From Xiphias gladius (lineage: Eukaryota; Chordata; Actinopteri; Istiophoriformes; Xiphiidae): a DNA stretch of 64,000 nt. A program made the position numbers and the translations under genes. The DNA lies in contig NC_053413.1 in NCBI RefSeq assembly GCF_016859285.1, positions 23,378,939-23,442,938 of the forward strand, written 5' to 3'. The notes below the pieces were generated by a model. It saw only the letters and a program-made list of their open reading frames with translations. It had not been told where the DNA came from and made no database searches. Positions within the stretch are counted from its first letter, which is position 1, and every line of letters begins with the position of its first letter. Of the stretch, positions 58,171 through 64,000 are shown piece after piece.

Positions 58171-59431
58171 TTCCACGTTGTCAGTCGCCGGCCATCGAGT
58201 CAACAGCAGACAGCCTCATGCACTCAGGCACACACAAGCGCAGCAGGCGCCCCCCACCGCCCGCCCTGGTCGCCTCTTCCACCCTCCCCCCCCTACACAC
58301 CTCCCCCTCCCGTTGGCTGAAAAATGTGCAGCTGTTACAGTAAGCCCGTGCGCTCTTATAGGGCCAGAAATAGGCCCCCTTTAGCCAGGGCAGGGACACG
58401 GCGACAACCTCCATTAGCTCAAATGTGAGAGGATTGAATCACCCTGAGCTTGAGGGCTTGAACCTCTATCTACACCGGCTGAGAGCAGGAATCATATTTC
58501 TCTCCCACTATCGCTCTCCTCTCCCTCGCTCTTTTTCTCTATCTGAAGTCCAGAGTGCACTCGCAGCTCCACTCAGTGCGTGTGACTGAGTCGTAAACAT
58601 TGAGGGGGGAAGATTCAGGAGACTCTAAATACAGACGGATGTCTTTTGGGGTTCCTCTTAAGGAAGTTATGTGCGTAGTTAGGCCTTAAACAGTTTGACA
58701 GTTTGCCCAATGAGCGTATACAGGGTCTCTGATGAGGCGTTGTAAAAATTATTTGACACCGTTGCCACCGATATTGTAGGACGGTTCTTACAGCCAGTGC
58801 TGTCTTGAAAGAGTAGAAATAATGGGAAATAATGGGGGTTGCATCAGGCAGGGCAGAAAAGGAGGGAGCAGACTAGAGGAGTGGAGGCAGTCATGGAGAA
58901 GTCAGACCTTTATCTATAGGAGAAAGAAAAGGAAGAAAAGAGGGAAGGGACGTGAGAGAGGAAGGGAAACAGGATAGAGCAGTTAGCATATAAATCACTT
59001 TTGTAATTTGAATTAACAAGAAAGTCAGGAAATTCACAGTGAAAGAGGAAGAATGGGATAGGAGAAGAAAAGGAAAGAAGATCAGCGCGATGGGAGAAAG
59101 TTAGAGTTTGACACGTCGCCTTCATAAAGAAAGCAAATTGGCTTGTCCCTGCAGCTGGGGATTCGTGATGCGTATCGGACGCACTTGGAGAAAGCGTGTT
59201 CGGCGGATAGGATCACAATGAAAGGAACCAGAAAGGCAAAACCTGGGGAGCCACTTTTTAGACTTTGTTATCAAACCCAGCCATCTTAGGGTTTCATATC
59301 TTGTGACCTAACAAAAGTACTTGGGGTGCCAGCTGGTGTAAGAGATTATCACGACATCTCAGATCTCGGCCCATATAGCTGCTGCATCTACAGTCGTCAG
59401 CCTGCGACAAGAGCAGATATGATTTGACTCA

Positions 59432-59437
59432 TTTATT
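59432..59437 (-). terminator. candidate mpz polyadenylation signal
   Basis: AATAAA on the minus strand, about 430 nt past the annotated mpz stop and about 145 nt past the second in-frame stop. Confidence 0.45.
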
Positions 59438-59579
59438 CAGGGACTCAGGTTGGCATTGTGGTGGGTGTAAAGTAGGTCTGTGGTTTCACTCTCCTGTTGT
59501 CTCCCCAGTAAGCTTCCCACTGTCTTATCCCCAATAGCTTCCCCGCCCCCTTGGCCTCCCCTGCCTCCTTATTGGTCTT

Positions 59580-59861
59580 TTACTTGAAGGTGAGCTGATT
59601 GGCGAGGCGGGATAGAAGGCCAAGCGCTTTGGACCGCCCCATCGCTCCCTCGCCGCTGGGCCCCTCCTCCCCATTTTTGCGGGTCAGCTCCAGCTCGATG
59701 GTCATCAGCACCCGGCCTGAGCCCTCCTCCCCTCCTCCCCCTACCCTCTCTGTCTTTCTGACTATGGATCGCTGCTGCTGATTGGGCTGGGCCTTCGCCA
59801 TCGCCTGGCGCACGGGCTGGAGCAGCCGGCTGGCAAGCCCGCCCCAGCCCCTCCCCGTATC
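59580..59861 (-). other. in-frame readthrough extension after the mpz stop (L-MPZ-like)
   Basis: Directly after the TAG, the mpz frame stays open for 93 codons and ends at TAA (59582-59580). The encoded tail is basic in its first half (ASRLLQPVRQAMAKAQPNQQ, then RSIVRKTER), followed by a glycine-rich linker, VLMTIELELTRKNGEEG and a terminal KALGLLSRLANQLTFK. In mammals a larger P0 isoform, L-MPZ, is known to arise by translational readthrough of the MPZ stop codon, adding about 63 residues. The base following the stop is G (TAG GAT), not the CTA favoured by efficient readthrough. The region is GC-rich, which lengthens chance open frames in other frames too. Expression is inferred, not shown. 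Confidence 0.5.
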
Positions 59862-59945
59862 CTATTTCTTATCCTTGCGTGACTCCTTCTTCTTTTCCGA
59901 GGCAGCCGCCTTCACCTTGGAGGGTTCAGCGGGAGGCACGGGGCC
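59862..59945 (-). CDS. mpz: myelin protein zero, last coding exon (rest beyond the right edge)
   Basis: Acceptor CCCCCACAG is followed by 27 codons in phase 0 and a TAG stop: GPVPPAEPSKVKAAASEKK, then KESRKDKK. The end matches the C-terminus of vertebrate P0 (human ...AVSEKKAKGLGESRKDKK). P0 is the single-Ig-domain adhesion protein that holds compact myelin together; its basic cytosolic tail binds the opposing membrane. No other mpz exon could be found up to 64 kb, so the Ig and transmembrane exons must lie further right. MPZ sits next to SDHC in human 1q23, and finding it here beside atp1a2 supports both calls. Confidence 0.78.
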   Translation of the reverse strand, partial: GPVPPAEPSKVKAAASEKKKESRKDKK

Positions 59946-62311
59946 CTGTGGGGGAGGAGGGAGAGGGGGTCGGGTGGAGAACAGGGGAGGAGAGTCACTT
60001 CAGGAGGAAAGGAGCGTGAGGGAGATAGAAAGAGAGAGAGAGAGAGAGAGGGGGCAAGGAGGTAGGGAAGGAGGGGTGAGATGGGTGCGTTAGGGGTGAG
60101 AGGATGAGAGATGGGGGTCGCAAGACAGCTGGAGCTGTGTGAAGAGGAGAGAAAAACACATTTAGGAGGAGCAGAAGAGATAAAGACATACGGAGAGACA
60201 GAGAGGGGTGAGGAGGTAAAGAGACAGTCCTTTTAAGGGAGGGGGTAGCAAGTGAGAGGGGGCGGTGTCCAGAGCTGTAAGGGGGTGACAAAACAGGTAA
60301 CCATGCGTTAGGATGGGACACAGTGGCAGGCAGGCTCCATACACCTGTGACAACTGCGTGACAATTGATCAATACCACACACTCATACACACACACACAC
60401 ACTTACTTTATAACAGACTGGATTTTAATCGGGAACCGGCCGGTACTGGTCTGAACGGCAGATATTTTTGGATGATATCCGACGTCTTAGATTTGACCAT
60501 GTTTTTCGTGTCAAGGTAGAAAATACCTCGCTAAGCATGACGTTTATAAAAACGCCTAAATTATATCGAGAAATCTATGATACATTTTCAGTGACTATAT
60601 TTCTGGTTGTAGTCAGGATATGCTACACTACCAAACATTTAAATACTGTTCAAACAATGGTTATGGTTACCACACATAAAACCCATAACCAAATTTGAAT
60701 TGCTTGAATCTAGCCTTTTTGATTTTCAAGTGTGCAGGAGAATAAATGATTTGTTTTTATGCTGTGGCTGTGGTCAGGGACAGACCTGCTTGACAGGTAT
60801 TTTATTTTATTTTATTTCATTTTTTTTTTTAAGAAGGGCCAACAGCAGCTTCAAATGTTTTTCCAACTAGCATTTATATAATTCATCCATTCACTCCCAC
60901 TCATTCAGGATATTGTCTGTGCAATATCTAAAAACATCTCTAAGACGAAATCTATAAAAGGAAGAGGAGGAACAGGGAAAAGGAAGTAAAGTGAGGTTTC
61001 ATTTGAGCACAACAAATCCATCAGGAAGGACTGGACAGAGTAGAGATGAGGTCAAGGCAACACTTAACTTTACAATAGCTGTATTCCAGTGCATTAACCT
61101 GTGAGTTAACCTATTGAAAAGTATCACAAGTGCTAGATAATGCTCTGACGGAGCTTAATGAAAGTTCGCTCATATGTAATGGTTTTCACAACAGAGTGTA
61201 TTTAAAATACACTTCCACAGGCTGAACTACAGGCCAGTACACTGTTGTAAAGTGTTACCAAGGACAGACAGACAGTGAACGGGAAGCATGCTGGATCTGA
61301 GGACTGGAGACTGAAATACTTGTGCTCTAACACATCAGGTTAGTCAACGGTGGAAAGCACACCAGAGGCTGCTCCTACTCGCTGAAGCTTTGACTAATAA
61401 TACCCCACTGATTGCATTGGAAAAAATGTATCATCTTTAATTATGCACTGTGCAGAAGCAGCACACACTCTGATCAGACAGCAATTGAGGCGTATGTTAC
61501 GGCGAACATCCCGCTCGACGGGGCCGCTGCACAGCCCATCCGCTGTCATTAACTTCGATCATGCTAACATTCTCACATATATCATTGTATTGTTTACCGT
61601 TATGCATCCCATGGTAGGCTCAGTTTGTGCTGGAATGCATTACGGAGCTCCCACGCTAATGACGGGGCTGCTTTGTAAACACACACTCCAGCCTGCTCGG
61701 GCAGAATGCAGAACCACCCTTGTTACAGGAGCTGCACACACTTCAAAGGAGATGTGGATACAGTGGCAAAATGGGAAAGATTGGTGGGGAGGTGGATAGG
61801 TTGGTAAGTGGCTGTGTCCCCTGCTGCATACTAAAAAGAGACGGTGACAGGTGAGGAGGGAGAGATTGAGAGGCAGATGAAGAGTGAGAGGTAGTGATTT
61901 TCTGTCCAGAACCAAAGCTGATCAGAACCCAGTAGACCTGAAGAGGGAGAGGAGAGAAGCTGGAAAGGGAGTGAGGCGATGGTGGTGGTGGTGTTGGGGA
62001 GGAGGGGTGAGGGGTGTGGGAGGAACAGCAGAGCGAGAGAGGGAGCAAGAAGGGGAGAGGGGAGGGGGAGTTACAGACAGATAGATGCTTCTCATGGTCA
62101 GCGAGGAAGTCAAAGGCGGGAGGTGGGGAAGGAGAGGAGGAGGAGGAGGAGGAGGAGGAGGAAGATGCGACTGGAGAGAGGGAGACAGGGGACCGGATAA
62201 AAGGAATGTGAATGAGAGAGTGAGGGAGGGAGTGAAGTGAAGTGAAGTGAAATCAAGGGGGGCCAATGTGGGGATGGAAAGAAGACTGGGTGGTTTGTGC
62301 ATATGTATGTG

Positions 62312-62371
<60 letters not shown>

Positions 62372-64000
62372 CGTGCGTGCGCGCATGCGTGAGAGCTTAG
62401 ATCGATACCGAGAGCACTCAATTATCATTCCAGTACAGTGTGTGTGCGGAGCTTTTTGAGTGAGTGTGGCTGCAGGGTAAACTCCTCTCCCACAACTCCC
62501 ACACACACACCACGCACACACACACACTCTCTGTCCTTTGTCTCTCTGTCTCACTCTGTCTCACCCCCTCCCTCCCTCCCTCCCTCCCTCACCCACCCAC
62601 AGCCTTTCGGAGATTCGCAGTGCAAGCCAAGCAAACGGAGAGCAACGAAGATGGTGAGGCTGATACAAAATCGTGTCGTGTCAGCAGAGCCTCCCAATAA
62701 GGGCCATTTGATCAAACAACCATTTATGAGCGCATTATGAAATCCCATGGGTGCTCTCCGTGTGTGGCGTAGCTACAAGAGAGGAATCGGCTCTGAGGGA
62801 AATAATAAATAAAAATACAAAACCAGAGAGTGCCAGCTGTATGGAATAGCTGTTTTTGCTGTGTTTTCTTCCAAGCCGAGACTTGCAGGAGAGTAACTGT
62901 AAATGACAACGTTGTCAAATCTTTCAGTGTCCTTTTGGCGGCAAGTTATTTATTCATATATGCACTGTCACCCGCCGTAGGCACTTGAGAACACCGACTG
63001 CAACTCAAGAGTAACCTGACAATCACACCACAATAGAAAGGAAAGAAGAAGACAGAGGGAGGAAGCGGGGCTCCGGGGAGACGAGAGAGAGTGCAATGCT
63101 TTGAGGTAGGAGGAAGGGGATTGGCCCTCGCTGGTGTCGCCCCCTAGGTTGGACCCACAGGGGCCGAGGTGCCGCAGTCCAAACCGCCGGCAGAAGCCGG
63201 CCTCTTCCCCTTAGTCGTCTTTACACTAGCGTATACCTGCGGCTAAATGATTTGCTGTCACAGCAACACCTTTGATCTCCAGCCCTGGATATCTTTGTGC
63301 GTTTCTCATTTCAAAGCTGAATTCTGATTCGGGAAAATGCCTTGAACTGGAATCCCTTGACTTCCCTCTTTTCATTATCAGCATGCAAGGCGTACAGTCG
63401 ATTACAAAAAAAAAAAAACCCCCGCAACTATCCAGCCCCCACATTACCACAGAGTAATCAAACAGAACTTGCCCTGGTGCCTTGTAGTCACAAAAGAATA
63501 CAAGCCACCAAAATGTCTGATTAATCCACCACTTGAGGCTATCACACTCCCGTGAGGAACAGAAGCAGAAAAAAATACCCCAAATCTGTGGCGTGCAGCA
63601 GCGTAAAACCTCTGATAACAGCCCAGACCATAATAGGCCCAGTGATTTTCATTTGACTCCCAGTGAGCGAAATCAGCGGTTCCCATCCATTTCCCCACTG
63701 CGAGCAAATCACAGGCCCATTCAATAGAGCAATAGCATTAGCGCCATGACCTGGCCTCGGCCATTTCACAGTCGCTGGTTTGATTTTTGCCCTGTGGCTG
63801 TTTACTAGTACCGTTCTGTTTTGCCCCCCCTGAGGGAGCCGAAGGAGGGGTGAGGCGAGAGGAATAGAGAGAAGGAACAGTAGGGCTTTAAAGCACCTCA
63901 AACGCTGACACGGCACTAGAATTTTAACAGCCTGAATACTGTTATTAGCGTTTGCCGGGCAGAGTTTGAATGACGTGTTATTTTGCTGTTGATATGTCGC
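59946..64000. other. probable mpz intron or flank; no exon recognised
   Basis: Searched for the P0 transmembrane and RQTPVLYAML-type segments on the minus strand without success. The stretch holds GA-rich DNA (60.0-60.25 kb), GGA repeats (62139-62161), a GAAGT pentamer repeat near 62235 and the (TG)n tract at 62313-62367. Confidence 0.45.
62313..62367. repeat. (TG)n microsatellite
   Basis: About 27 TG units, then GTGCGTGCGTGCGCGC. Confidence 0.95.

Larger units (their letters stand above)
52802..59431. other. upstream region of atp1a2, to the mpz 3' end
   Basis: No coding exon is seen. From left to right it holds the presumed proximal atp1a2 promoter (52.8-53.2 kb, C-rich), nested old repeats (54.45-55.7 kb), a further dispersed repeat (56.05-56.18 kb) and GC-rich purine or pyrimidine-rich DNA (57.5-59.3 kb). 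A cluster of promoter-like motifs lies at 58.15-58.38 kb. Confidence 0.5.

Noticed and set aside
61922-62554. 210-codon minus-strand open frame
   Set aside because: It runs through the (TG)n tract, GGA repeats and proline/serine-rich low-complexity DNA, and has no splice context or family motif.
62602-62651. Plus-strand exon-like block with acceptor CCACAG and ATG|GTGAGG
   Set aside because: Splice-like borders exist, but no family match or downstream exon was found and the pyrimidine tract is a simple CCCT repeat.
63542-63916. 124-codon minus-strand open frame with hydrophobic ends
   Set aside because: Tested as an mpz transmembrane exon; it lacks P0 motifs and suitable splice sites.

Overview
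The window looks like nuclear DNA of a ray-finned (teleost) fish. The genes are vertebrate and intron-rich. The intergenic and intronic DNA carries decayed Tc1 transposons, long (CA)n/(TG)n tracts and several dispersed repeats that I recognise as common in teleosts. All recognised genes lie on the minus strand, so the window is best read from right to left.

Right end (about 59.4-64 kb): the terminal coding exon of myelin protein zero (mpz), whose last residues match the vertebrate P0 C-terminus. The rest of mpz should lie beyond the right edge. After its TAG stop the same frame stays open for 93 codons, which resembles the known stop-codon readthrough isoform L-MPZ. This is the most interesting observation here.

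Centre (18.5-52.8 kb): a complete Na+/K+-ATPase alpha subunit gene, called atp1a2 from its four-residue first exon, its N-terminus and its synteny. I could place 24 coding exons with consensus splice sites and continuous phase, giving 1010 codons. One exon that is undivided in mammals, as I remember the gene structure, is split here by an extra 1.2-kb intron. That intron contains a foldback repeat with 99-nt arms.

Left centre (11.3-16.1 kb): a complete six-exon sdhc gene encoding 169 residues, the cytochrome b560 membrane anchor of mitochondrial complex II. An ETS-type site and clustered poly(A) signals frame it.

Left end (1-11 kb): an intronless tRNA-Arg(TCT), and one exon with an ideal Kozak start that encodes a signal peptide and ends in a phase-1 donor. 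This is the first coding exon of an unidentified secreted or membrane protein whose body lies off the left edge. Its presumed first intron contains a duplicated pair of TAAT-rich elements that look like conserved enhancers.

SDHC, MPZ and ATP1A2 all map to human 1q23, so the window is a rearranged piece of that conserved block. The genes have no joint pathway: atp1a2 drives ion gradients in muscle and glia, mpz compacts myelin, and sdhc serves respiration. No viral genome, CRISPR array or bacterial operon is visible.
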